Shown here: one piece after another, positions 1-9,701 of the stretch
Layout of the letters: the number at the start of each line of letters is the position of its first letter
How positions within the stretch are numbered: position 1 is the stretch's first letter
From: Candidatus Altimarinota bacterium
GTDB taxonomy: Bacteria > Patescibacteriota > Gracilibacteria > BD1-5 > UBA2023
Direction: 5' to 3'
Assembly (NCBI GenBank): GCA_013268835.1
Contig: JABFSX010000004.1
Span: forward strand, 332,270-396,269
Length of the DNA stretch: 64,000 bases
The notes under the pieces: model-generated
Told to the model about the DNA's origin: nothing
Databases searched by the model: none
The model's input: only the letters and a program-made list of their open reading frames with translations
Translations under genes and position numbers: made by a program

Positions 1-479
1 GGACAATACGAGGTATCTATAATCTCATATATTTTTGGTACGATATTTCCTTCGAGAATATCAAAACCAAAACAATCAAATCGCTGATATCCTTGGGTAA
101 GCTGGTATCCTGAAAGATGAGGAAAAAGTGTTTTGAGAAATTCTATTGATACTTTTGCTTCATTTGAATTCTGCTGATATAGAGAAACATAGAACTTTTT
201 TCGATGAGACTGGGCATCGTATCCAACATGGAATGGTTGATCTGAGAATTGATGAAATATCTTTTCTATAATATCATGTTTTTCTTGACTCAAATTATGA
301 GAAACATAGCGAAAGATGATATCTTTTCTCCTTGCAAAAATCCGAATATCAGAAGGTTCTGAAAAATGCAACACCTTGGAAATGCTTGTTTCTCAGAGCA
401 TATGAGCATATTCGAAATATCCCGTTTCATCACGAAAAAGTTTCTGGAATGCGATGATGGAGGAATGGAATATGGACAT
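1..479 (-). CDS. Unknown protein, last gene of the RiPP-type cluster (3' end outside window)
   Basis: The start ATG lies 2 bases after the TAA of the asparagine-synthetase-like gene, so it is very probably co-transcribed with it. About 159 residues are visible, with one in-frame TGA (Gly). I do not recognise the family. Two similar strand-like stretches can be seen: a Gly-Tyr-Asp segment followed by KKFYVSLY, and FGFDILEGNIVPKIYEI further on. The alternating 'D ... K-[IF]-Y' pattern recalls the beta strands of ABBA-type aromatic prenyltransferases, and the unknown protein at 3902-4738 has a comparable DITAYKIYKMYD. That resemblance is weak and only an inference. The protein is cut by the window edge. 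Confidence 0.7.
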
Positions 480-481
480 AA

Positions 482-1906
482 TTATTGTACTAAATTGTCA
501 TGAAATTTCTGCAAAAGGATTTTAGAATAATCAAGCAATGAGGCATCATACGCATAGGAGAAATCAATTCAGAGATTATAACCATACTCCCCCTCTACGA
601 TTGAGAGTCATTTTGAGTTGAGAAACATTTCTGCTTCTTTTCGATAAGTTTTATAATTTTTAAATCGAAGAAGTTCATAATCTGTAAATGGTAGACGCCT
701 TTCGATACCATTTCGGAGCGTTAATTTATCAATCATCTGGAGATTATAGTCAAACATCTCATGATTCAGGAATTCCTGATCAATCTGAAAATCCTTTATC
801 ATTCCTCGTGAATGAAAGTGTTTGTATCTTCCTATGATTTCATTATAGGGAAAATGAGTATTAGAATTAATAAGTTCCTCTTTTCCATCACCTCAGAATT
901 CTACTCGCACATGTGCGTATTCTGGGTATTGTTCTTTCAATATCTTTCAAAGATTCGGAAGATAGACCAATCATTCATGCTCATAGACTTCATTAGGGAC
1001 TTTTCGTCCATCCATATTGATGAGCAAGTGAGTAATTCCGTGAAACTTTGCATTCTTCTTCGCAATCTCAATCTCGACCATATTCTTCTCGGTGACAAAA
1101 CTATAGGCAATGATTTCTCCTTGATAGTATTTCTTGAGAAAATAGAGTATCAAATTCGAGTCTGGTCCTCCTGAAAGAGATACAAATATCTCATCTTGAA
1201 AATATGGAATTCTTCTTTTTACTGCTTGTTCCAAAGTATCAATGAAAGACATCTCTAGATTCTGAGGAATATAAGAATCAAATACCTCCGTTCGAATCTG
1301 GAAATCCTGAAATACTATATAAGTTCCCGAACAGAGCGTTGATATGCCTTCTATTATCGTACTGGGACTGATTCCAAACTGGAACGTCATATGTTCTATG
1401 AAATTTTTCTTGTTGAGTATTGGTTTTCAGAAAATAAGCGTCTTGATCTCGGAAGCAAAATACAACACCCCTTTTTGAATTGTATAGTAGAGATTATTTG
1501 TTCCCCAACGATCACGAAAAAAGAAATATTTTTTTTCCTGCTTATCATGGATAAATATTGAGAATTCCCCATTTACAAAATTGATAAAATTTTCCCCCAG
1601 TGCATCATATACTCGTGCAATAACTTCACACTCAGTGAAATCATCTGGATTCTCTTGTATTCCTATTTTTCTAAGAAGGAATTCTTTGTTGTATATCTCA
1701 CCAACAAGTCCAATAACCAAATCTTGATACAAATATGGCTGACTAGTATCCTTATCAAGATCTGAGACTTTCAGATGTGCATGATAAAAAGAGAGGGTAT
1801 CCTCATAATAAAAATAAGAATTATCGACTGCACGAGGAGCAAGTGTTGCAGCCATTTTCTGAAGAATTGCTTCATTATGCGATGTGCATCCAGTAAATCA
1901 ACACAT
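482..1906 (-). CDS. Asparagine synthetase B-like glutamine-dependent amidotransferase
   Basis: 474 residues. The start is fixed by the N-terminal nucleophile of class II glutamine amidotransferases: the protein begins M-C-G-F-T-G-C, with Gly3 encoded by TGA. Residues 1 to about 190 form the glutaminase domain (GEIYNKEFL, VNGEFSIFIHD, RDRWG..LYY, FASEIK). The ATP pyrophosphatase loop SGGPDS is at about residue 245 and an EFGGDGKEEL segment sits where AsnB proteins have SGEGADE. Known family chemistry: Gln-derived ammonia plus ATP-activated carboxylate gives an amide; relatives act as cyclases or amide ligases in lasso-peptide and beta-lactam pathways. It starts 6 bases after the aminotransferase gene, inside the cluster, so a tailoring role is more likely than asparagine supply, but this is inference. 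Confidence 0.9.
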
Positions 1907-1912
1907 AACTAA

Positions 1913-3118
1913 TTAATTTTTAGTGAAAAAATTATACATATTTGCAATAATATTTTTTGCAAAAAATATTATTTGCTCGTTTGAGAGACAAAGTGGTGGG
2001 CATACTATTATTGTTGTATCAGTCGGATACGCTAAAATTATCCCAGATGATAACATCTGTTCTTCCATTTTTAACTGATTAAACTTTTTTTTTGAATGTA
2101 TCGCAAATAAAAAACCATCTCATTGAATGAAAAAATTATCATCAGTAATCTCATTTTTTAATGTTTGAAGCCAGATTTCTGAAGACTTATTTTTTATATT
2201 TAGCGATATAATATCCTTGAGAATTTCAATATTTTTTAGTCAAATCTCGGCGCTGATTCATGACCAAGCAAAAGTAGAATAATAAGAAAATTCTTTTTTT
2301 AAACTATCCCTTACCATAACACATCAAGCTTGTGCGTATCAAGAAGTTATTCCTTTTGCACAACAAAGAAGATCTGGAATAACACTATAATGTTGGTAGG
2401 CAAACCAAGTTCAAAATCTTCCAAATCAAGTTACCACTTCATCAAAAATTAATAAAACTCCATATATATCACAAAGTTTTCGAATTTCTTGAAGTACCTC
2501 TTTTCAAAAAAATACGCCCCGAGAAAATGAGACAAATGGTTCCAAAAGAAATAGACTTATCTTTCAAGATTTAAATAATTTTTCTATATCTGATAGAAAT
2601 TTAATTGAATTCAATTTTCACTCTGAATCAAGTTCTAAATCAATTCAGAGTGAAAAAATTTTTTTTTCATATATTTTCACTTGAAAAATATTCATTTTTT
2701 CTAAAGAAGAAAAAAGAATTGAAAGAAAAAAAGAGTTTCAATGATATCCATCACGTAAAAATAATACCCCCCCACCTCATTTTTCTTGTAATCATATTTG
2801 TATCGCAATCTCCACAGACTCTGTTCAGCTTGTTGTTCGATATAGGTAAAAGAAATCATTATTTGTAATTTCTTCAAGCTTATCTCAAAGACGTACTTGG
2901 GATTTATTTTTAAACATTTGAAATACATATTCCGTCTCTTTTGATATCTCTTCAATATAAGAAATCATCTTTAAATTCTTATGTCAAATATTGACTACTG
3001 CTCAAGAAGAAATCAAATCTGCATATTTATTATTTTGATGATCTATCAGATATATTTCACTAAAAGAAGTAACGAATGGATACTCAATGGAGTTGTTATA
3101 AAATGAAACTATTTTCAT
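1913..3118 (-). CDS. Class III PLP-dependent aminotransferase
   Basis: 401 residues, interrupted by many in-frame TGA codons and invisible under the standard code. Recognised by ordered fold type I motifs: ADLISSG (34-39), TTSGTESVE (95-103, phosphate binding), RDGYHG (121-126), a LLEPFVS stretch, and DEVVTGFGR (225-233) followed by CAKGITSG, where Lys254 should form the aldimine with PLP. Family members transfer the omega or alpha amino group between an amino acid and a keto or aldehyde substrate. At 401 residues it is slightly short for the family (about 420-460). Its ATG overlaps the end of the SDR gene by 10 bases, indicating translational coupling; an SDR/aminotransferase pair could oxidise then aminate the same carbon, which I infer and cannot prove. 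Confidence 0.9.
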
Positions 3119-3894
3119 ATTTTATGATAGTAAGATTTTAAAAAAAGATTAATTTTGGCTTTAATAGCTAAGATAATTATCATCTTAGATTTAAAAATTG
3201 TATTATCAATAATAACCTCATGATCTCAATAATTTGATTGGCTTATTATATTACTAATAATCTCATAAAAAGATTGCATATCTGTATTATATGCCAACTC
3301 TGGCATTACAATATTATCTGGGTAATATGGATATATTATATTCCTATGAAGATTTGTATTAAATGGTCATGGCATGATATTATATATGTCATATATAGCC
3401 TTATATTCTTCTCTCAAATGGTCAATAATTACATTAATACCTGCCTTTGTTGCACTATATAAAGAAATACCTGGTATATACATCTCACTAGCAATACTAC
3501 TCATGAATATAACTTTCACTTTTTTTTGAGTCCCATGATTTCTATTTTGAAATAGATATGACAATAATCAAATATGACCTATTAAATTGCTCTCAAAAAG
3601 ATAACGAATTTGCTGAGTTGAGAATCAAAGTGTTCAACCATATGCCATTTTTCATGCATTCAAAATCAAAATATCAAAATCAAAACTATTCAAATTATTA
3701 AAATAATAATCTTTTTCAGGATGAAAATCAATATCAATGGATGTGATTCATTTTTTGTTAAATACAGAAACAATATCCTGATGTTTATCAATTGAAAATC
3801 AAGCAATAATATTATACTCAACTATTTCTGATAATTTTTCAGCTAAAAATCTTCAAAATCAAGAAGAAGCTCAAGTTATTAATATATTAATCAT
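3109..3894 (-). CDS. Short-chain dehydrogenase/reductase (SDR)
   Basis: 261 residues, ending in TAG after a TGA glycine. The NAD(P)-binding motif TGASSGFG is at 7-14, with all three motif glycines encoded by TGA. NAG follows in the middle, then the catalytic set Ser133, Tyr146, Lys150 in SSIAS...YSATK, and a P-G-P-F-N-T segment after the active site, as in classical SDRs. Such enzymes interconvert alcohols and ketones. The start ATG sits 7 bases after the TAA of the upstream unknown gene, and the 3' end overlaps the aminotransferase start. Substrate unknown; a step in tailoring of the cluster product is the obvious guess. Confidence 0.92.
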
Positions 3895-3901
3895 GATTTA
3901 A

Positions 3902-4738
3902 TTAGGCCAAGAAGTCAAAATACAATTCCACTATATCTTTTTCAAAAGCAATTGCAACGATTGGGATACCAAATAAAGTACGTAAAATTATTGCATCAAA
4001 TCAAATCAAAATAAATATTGATATGTTACTTTCATTAATATGAAAATTATCAGAAGCCACCATATTATATATAATTTTTTTTGTAACTATTCAATCCCTG
4101 AGGTACCTATATAATATATGAAAACCATTAAATTTATATTCAGGATATATCTTATATATAAGCACATGGTGTATTTGATGATTTTTTTGAGTATATACAG
4201 ATGAATCATACATTTTATATATCTTATATGCTGTTATATCTATATCATTAAACTGAATAGCAGCGAGTGTCGGTACATCATTAAATAATTCTAAATCAAT
4301 ATATACTGAAGATTCTTTAGCTAAATTAATAAAAGCAGATATCTCTCATACTGAGAGTGTTGAATAATTCACGTAATTATAATGAAACTTATCTGATATA
4401 GAATTATAATGAAATCAATACCAAAATGCACCATATAAACTATATACAGTATAAAATTTTTTTAGAATATTTGAAACTTTTGCATTAGATCAAATAACGT
4501 CATGGATAATAAATTCATAATTAAAATATGTGGAATCCCTTTTGGGAACATCACTATATAAAACCCCGTTAAAATCAAAATTCTGAAATTCATCATTTTT
4601 CAAAGAAAATTCTAATCGCAAAGATCACTCTAATTTAGAATGATGTAAGTATTTTCTTATAGCACTAATTATTGAGCTATTCATACTTAATTCTTTTGGG
4701 AAATCTTTATTTTTTAAATAATTAATAAATTGATCCAT
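3902..4738 (-). CDS. Unknown cluster protein
   Basis: 278 residues, no recognised family, no signal peptide. Aromatic-rich and Tyr/Ile/Asn-rich, with several TGA glycines. A central stretch reads as successive beta strands (VYIDLELF, LAAIQF, DITAYKIYKMYD, HHVLIYKIYPEYKF). The 'D-x-x-x-YKIY' spacing resembles the KIY segments of the truncated gene at 1-479, so the two may be distant paralogues, perhaps of ABBA prenyltransferase type; this is low confidence. The gene starts inside the end of the flavoprotein gene (17-base overlap) and is followed by the SDR after 7 bases, so it belongs to the same operon. Confidence 0.75.
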
Positions 4739-5660
4739 TTTTTAAAAAGAGAATATATAAATAGGTAACCTTTTCTATCATATAGTTAACTCTATTAAAG
4801 ATAGGATTTGCTTCTTCATACTTAAAATAAGTAAAATTTTTTAAGTATGAATCCATATCAAGAAATATTTTCTTTCTAAACTTTAATAAGGTATCTAGAT
4901 ATACTTTATTATTTGAGATAATAAACATTATAGTTAGCAACGTATCTATGATAGCAAGTTGGTTAGATAATCATAGAATAATAGGCCCAAATCAACGTCA
5001 TGATCAAATTAATAACTCCATAGAATCATTATAATCATTATAAACATGAAATTCTTTAAATTGAAAAATATCTATATTGATACGATTTATTTTTAAAAAA
5101 TTTTTTGCATCATTTATTCAATTATAGGTTTCATTTATCGGAATATACCAAGCAATATAATAATTTCCATCTCAACCTGAATATCAGTATACTGGCATTT
5201 TATTAATACTAAATTCAAAATTTTTTTGTCATTTTCTAGCTTTTGCAGAGCAAAAAACAAGTTTATATAAGAAAGAACTGGATCTGTTCCAATTTTTTAC
5301 AAAATCCTCTCTTTTTGCATAAATATTAATTTCTTCACCCTTTATTACTTTTTTAGGATGAAAATTATTCTTCATTTCATGAAAACATTGATCTATACCA
5401 AGAGGTGATAGGATACATCATTTATTTTTAAATGAAGAATTATTCATATCTAAAATATCTATTTCTCTAAAAATACGAGAATAATCTAACTGAAAAATAC
5501 TTTTTAAAGTAGGAATAACAATTTCATTCATTCAAGTAGGAATGAAATCAAATTTTGAATTTACTGAAACAGTATCTAAATTAAAATTTTTTTTTAATAA
5601 AAATTGAATTAAAAAACTTGCAAATCAACTTCCATGAACAATAATATTCTTTTCATACAT
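4722..5660 (-). CDS. FAD-dependent monooxygenase/halogenase-like flavoprotein
   Basis: 312 residues. The N-terminus IIVHGSGFASFLIQFLL (residues 6 onward) is a Rossmann beta-alpha-beta FAD site (GxGxxx), with the second glycine encoded by TGA. Near residues 200-250 there is a GSGRGFGPIILGLSNQLAIIDTLL segment (shown with its key pattern G-x-G-P-x-x-x-G-x-x-x-A-x-x-D), the position where tryptophan halogenases and aromatic hydroxylases contact FAD before a long helix. It is shorter than typical flavin halogenases (about 500) and I do not see a clear WxWxIP motif; YYIAWYIPI is the nearest match (W-Y-I-P). So the family is likely flavin monooxygenase/halogenase, the reaction is open. Co-directional with the radical SAM gene 20 bases upstream. 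Confidence 0.65.
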
Positions 5661-5680
5661 AATTTTATATTCTTTATAAA

Positions 5681-6799
5681 TTATACATGCATATATGTTT
5701 TAGCAGAATCTATATATTCCTGATATTTTTTATTGGCTTTTGCAAGCAAACGAATCTTGCTAGCATATTGTTCCGTGATTCTATCACGATATCATAGAAG
5801 TTTGTTCATCTGAACAATTTGCAAAGTCTCTTGAGAATCATGAAAATATCCCAATCGACAATCTGCACAATGAGTTGAATCATTATCAAACTTACATCCG
5901 ATATATTTATTCACTTTTTCTATAAAATCCCCATCATTAATATTCGCTGGCACGTATACAGAATAATCTCGTTCTTTATTTACAAACGGATTAAACAAGA
6001 TATCACCATTGGTGAATGCTTCAGTATAGAACCAAAGACACCGTCACTTATTCTTTGAAGATATCATATGAAACCTGAATTCCTTATTGAGTGCGTTCAG
6101 ATAGAGAAAGTGTCATTTTCCGATTTCATCCAATAAGTGATCATGTATCTTCACCAATTCGGTAATCCATTTTTTCTGCATATCAGTAGACCAGACCTTT
6201 CCATCCACAGGAGCGATATTAATCGTACAAGCAAATTCGAGATCTACCGTAAGATGAATATAAGAATCGTAGAGATTTTCCACGGTATTTTCATCAATGG
6301 TCATTGCAATCCCGAGATGTGTATCGATTATATTAGAGACAATAAGATCTTTATGGACAATTACAGAATCATATGATGATTTTCATCAGAAAAATTTTCG
6401 ATTCTTATCATGCATCTCTTTTGTTCCATCAATACTCCAAGCCAGATAAATCTGGTGTTCCCGAATAAAATCCAGTCGTTCTTGAGTAAATCCAATACCC
6501 GAAGTACAGAAAGAAATATCGAGTTGCTTCCCTGTTTCTTTTTCGAGTTTTCGAGCATACTCAATGCCATGTTTGATAATATCAAAATATATCAATGGTT
6601 CGCCCCCAAGCAAATGCAACAACTTATTATGTCATGGGGTGTACATAAGAAGTTGTATAAGTTTTTCAAGGGTAGGCAGTTCAATACTGCGATTATTATC
6701 TTTATCAACAAAACAATAAGAACATCGAAGAGGACAACCCTCTCCAACAATAATCTTCACAAAATATATTTGCTTATCGAGCAAAGAAAAATCAACCAT
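5681..6799 (-). CDS. Radical SAM protein with C-terminal cysteine cluster
   Basis: 372 residues. The CxxxCxxC motif for the S-adenosylmethionine-binding [4Fe-4S] cluster is C22-P-L-R-C26-S-Y-C29, followed by LLGGEPL, the GGEP motif that binds SAM, and SIDG. A second set of cysteines, C302 and C311-A-D-C314, near the C-terminus resembles a SPASM or twitch auxiliary cluster. In known His-Xaa-Ser systems a second radical SAM enzyme, HxsC, accompanies HxsB; here the SAM motif lies much nearer the N-terminus than I expect for HxsC, so I do not assign that symbol. Its start is only 2 bases from the stop of the membrane-anchored gene, next to the precursor gene. Likely a peptide maturase. Confidence 0.88.
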
Positions 6800-6801
6800 A
6801 T

Positions 6802-7500
6802 TTATGGTAATAGTTTAAAGTAACCATCACATATTTCTCGCCAACCTGAAAATAGATTTTTATCTATATTATTGCAATCACTTAATGATTTTGCATGAAA
6901 AAAATCCATCTGAACCAAACAAGCCTTTCTATCTGCTTCTACAGGAAAGTAATTTTCATCTGAACAATATGCTCGATTATTAGCAATAGTTTCAGCTATA
7001 TCCATATCTTGTCCTATTGCCTTTCCTGTAAATATCGATTCACGAAAATACTGAATAAACTCTTTATCCGTCTTAAATGACTCAACAAATTCTTTATTTT
7101 TCTCATCTTTTAGAAGGGCCTTATAGAGCAAACTAAGAAAAGTATCAGTATGATCATCAATTTGTTTCCTTCTTTCCGTCTTTAGAATCTTCCCTTCTTG
7201 AAGAATTTTTTGAGTCGTTAGAAGATAGGAACTAAGATAGTTTTGCTCGATTATTTTACTAACTTGAGATTCATCATGGATGAATAAAAAATTCTCCACT
7301 AATTGTTCTACACTATTTAATTGTAGATCTGGAACATTTTTTTCTACTGATCAAGAAATCGTTGAATTTGTTATACTGAGAGAAGTTTGTGTCCTCTCAG
7401 GATTTATTCAATCTCATCTTTTCTGAAAAAGATAGTATCCAAAATAAATTCCTAAAAGAAATAAAAAAACAAAAATGAAGAGAAGCGATCCTTTATTCAT
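6802..7500 (-). CDS. Membrane-anchored protein of unknown function beside the precursor
   Basis: 232 residues. Residues 5-26 form one hydrophobic segment (LLFIFVFLFLLGIYFGYYLF) followed by KR, so it should be a signal anchor with the rest outside, or an inward-facing single-span protein. The soluble part is mainly helical and charged; there are a few cysteines late in the chain (YCSDE, KACLVQ, SDCNN, EICDGYF). I do not recognise the family. It lies between the precursor (17 bases upstream) and the radical SAM gene, so a role in export, protease processing or immunity for the peptide product is plausible but unproven. Confidence 0.75.
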
Positions 7501-7517
7501 AATATAAATATATTAAA

Positions 7518-8000
7518 TTAGCACCATCCGCCGCCACTACCGGATCAAGATCATGATCAAGATCATGAATTTGAATGAGTCGCATAGGCAGCATCCGTTG
7601 TTAGACTTCATCAATTTAGTCACCCCCCTTGTATAGTGGCATTACCATTTGCATGCCCATTTACTACTTCATAGTAAGGGGCTATTCCCGCATTTGTATA
7701 GATCGTACCATGCAATCTGCTTTGAGGAAGTGCGCATCCAGCATCCGCTCACCCATTATAATAGCGATCTATCGTCGTGGGTGTACCTGCTAATTCTCAG
7801 AAAGAAACCGTATTAGAAGCATAGCTTGTAGTACAGGCAGCGCTCACTTGATCTACTCATAACATTGTAGTTACAATGCCCATGGTAATCATACTCATTT
7901 TAAGTGCATCTTCCGAAACCAACTTTCCACTTTCGATAGAAAGAAACCCGTTAAGCTTCTTTTGAAATTTTGGAATATTTTTTTTCTTTGATTCTGACAT
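7518..8000 (-). CDS. Putative RiPP precursor peptide (HxsA-like) with Gly-Ser repeat tail
   Basis: 160 residues, ten glycines encoded by TGA. The N-terminal part is Lys-rich (MSESKKKNIPKFQKKLNGF) followed by a leader-like LSIESGKLVSEDALKMSM and a hydrophobic stretch ending ...DQVSAAC, which could be a cleavage region. The C-terminus runs HSN, then five Ser-Gly pairs and ends SGGGWC. Precursors of the His-Xaa-Ser system carry Ser-containing repeats at this place; here His is mostly replaced by Gly, and only one HS is left. The gene sits directly downstream of the HxsB-like gene (58 bases) and upstream of the second radical SAM gene, the expected place for a substrate. Only four cysteines are present, one at the very end. 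Identification as precursor rests on context and composition. Confidence 0.75.
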
Positions 8001-8058
8001 AAAATAGAAAATTTAATTGTAAGTAATTGTATTTTTTTTATTGAAAAAGTAAAATTTT

Positions 8059-9510
8059 CTAAATTCCAAGCCAAGATCGAAATATCTTCTCATTTTCTGG
8101 ATCTCTTAGTTTATCAAAAAGATAATCTAACATAACAATCTGTATAGCAACTTTTTCATCTTTTGAAAAATTTGAAAATAAATTTCAATTTTGAGTGAAA
8201 GAATAAACAAGATCAACTCCAAGATATGGTTTATATACGTAATCCATATATCAAGGAAGTCAATCGAGCGTACTCGCCTGAACACAGATTTTTGTAACAG
8301 CAGAATTCGCCATAGCCTTATACGTCTCCTCTCCAGAATCTAATAAAGGTGTAAGCAAAAAATCATCCTTTCCCATACGCCCCAGCATTCGAGCATCATC
8401 ACCACTATATACCTTTCCATCATAGTTATAAGCAACATACCCAATTGCAGCACCTGAAGGTGAGCGAACATCCATAAATCCACTATCAACATTATTCAAT
8501 ATTTTATTCAAGAAAACAACTGAGATCATTTCCTTGAAAAAAATTCACTGCTTATTTTTTTCAAGGATATAATCCATTGCATCTCTATAAAGTTCTGCAT
8601 ATTCCTTGAGAGAAAATTCCAATTTTTCACGCTCAGCAAGAGCGAATCAATAAGGATTCAGCCATCTTAGTCAAATAGTTGTAAGTCCAATATCTATATA
8701 AGAATCTATAATTTTTTTAAAATCCTGTAATCCAACTTTAGTCCAAGTAGCCAAAGCATTAACCTTATATCAAATTTTTCATCTTTTTTCGTTCTCTTCG
8801 GTAATTCTACGTATCCAGTACGTTACTTTTTCAAAACTGTCACCATCTTTCCAAACTCTTTGTCTATTATGTGTAACTTTATCTCCATCGAGAGAAGTAC
8901 AAATATCAACTCCATGGTCTAATAACCAAGCTAGCTTCTCTTCGTCCATGATGGAAAGATTTGAAACTAACACAAAATTTACTCACTTATGGAGTACATA
9001 AGCTTTCATTTGTGCATATTCAACAACAAATTTGATTACCTCCCAATTTACAAGAGACTCCCCTCCTTGAAATTCAATAGTAAGCCATGGAGATGAAGAA
9101 TAAAAAATAGTATCTACTACTTTTTTTGCCGTCTCCTGAGTCATATCCAACTCCTTAGCAGTCATAGGTGCCACAGCAGCATGACAATATTGACACTTAT
9201 GAGTACAACGAAGTGTTGTAACCAAAATATGAAGTGCTGGTCAGAATGCAAGAAACCGATTCTTCTTATTATAAGCAATTACAGCCCGATCTTCATACGT
9301 ATCATTTTTAATAAAAAGTTTTGCATCAAGTTCTCATAGTTTTTCTCAAGTTATTTTACCAAGGTAAAAATCTTGAAATTCACTCTCAGTAAGATGCGAA
9401 TAATATCCAAATTCGTTAGTAATAAGATAATTTCCATTATTTTTACGAGAAAAATAAAATGGAGCTATTTTTTTAGAAAAATGATGAATGGATTCAAGAC
9501 TTAGGCTCAT
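8059..9510 (-). CDS. hxsB: HxsB-like radical SAM peptide maturase with degenerate SPASM domain
   Basis: 483 residues. An N-terminal region with LITNEFGYYSHLTESEF matches the start of HxsB-type enzymes; the SAM cluster motif is C102-T-H-K-C106-Q-Y-C109, followed by FQGGES and TSLDGD. The C-terminal part has the HxsB-like R-M-G-K-D-D-F and LDGLPG...VYKPY..GVD...F.QNG scaffold, but where SPASM domains have CxxC...C the sequence reads LPGYMDYVYKPYLG: residues 421, 424 and 430 are Tyr, Tyr and Leu. Thus the auxiliary [4Fe-4S] site appears lost while the fold is kept. ATG overlaps the preceding small gene by 10 bases. Assignment from memory of the family, not from a search. Confidence 0.82.
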
Positions 9511-9701
9511 ATAGTATTTTCAAGTGAAATAGAAAGCATATAATTCATTAATTCATCAAAGATATATTGTGAATCATCTTCTTCAATTGAAATAACAGAA
9601 TCAGAATAGATAATATTATATCCAACAAAGGTCAGAATCGCCTCTTGAATGATATTCTCAGGATAGATATCTTTATTTATGTTGAAAGTTTTTTTTGACA
9701 T
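9501..9701 (-). CDS. Small HxsD-like protein
   Basis: 66 residues. It overlaps the larger HxsD-like gene upstream by 29 bases and hxsB downstream by 10 bases, and ends TGA-GCC-TAA, read Gly-Ala-stop. The chain FNINKDIYPENIIQEAIL ... FDELMNYMLSISLEN has the same layout as the upstream protein: a strand, a helix starting at Y-P/S-x-x-x-I, then a helix with ELMNY/ELLAY. It may be a tandem half-size copy of HxsD or a recognition-domain partner of the radical SAM enzyme. Small size and lack of search make this tentative. Confidence 0.65.

Noticed and set aside
1913..5660. Apparent lack of genes and many stop codons between about 1.9 and 5.7 kb
   Set aside because: Only TGA interrupts; with TGA as Gly four complete genes with intact motifs appear, so these are not pseudogenes.
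5681..6799. Naming the second radical SAM protein HxsC
   Set aside because: CxxxCxxC lies at residue 22, closer to the N-terminus than I expect for HxsC; kept as an unnamed radical SAM protein.
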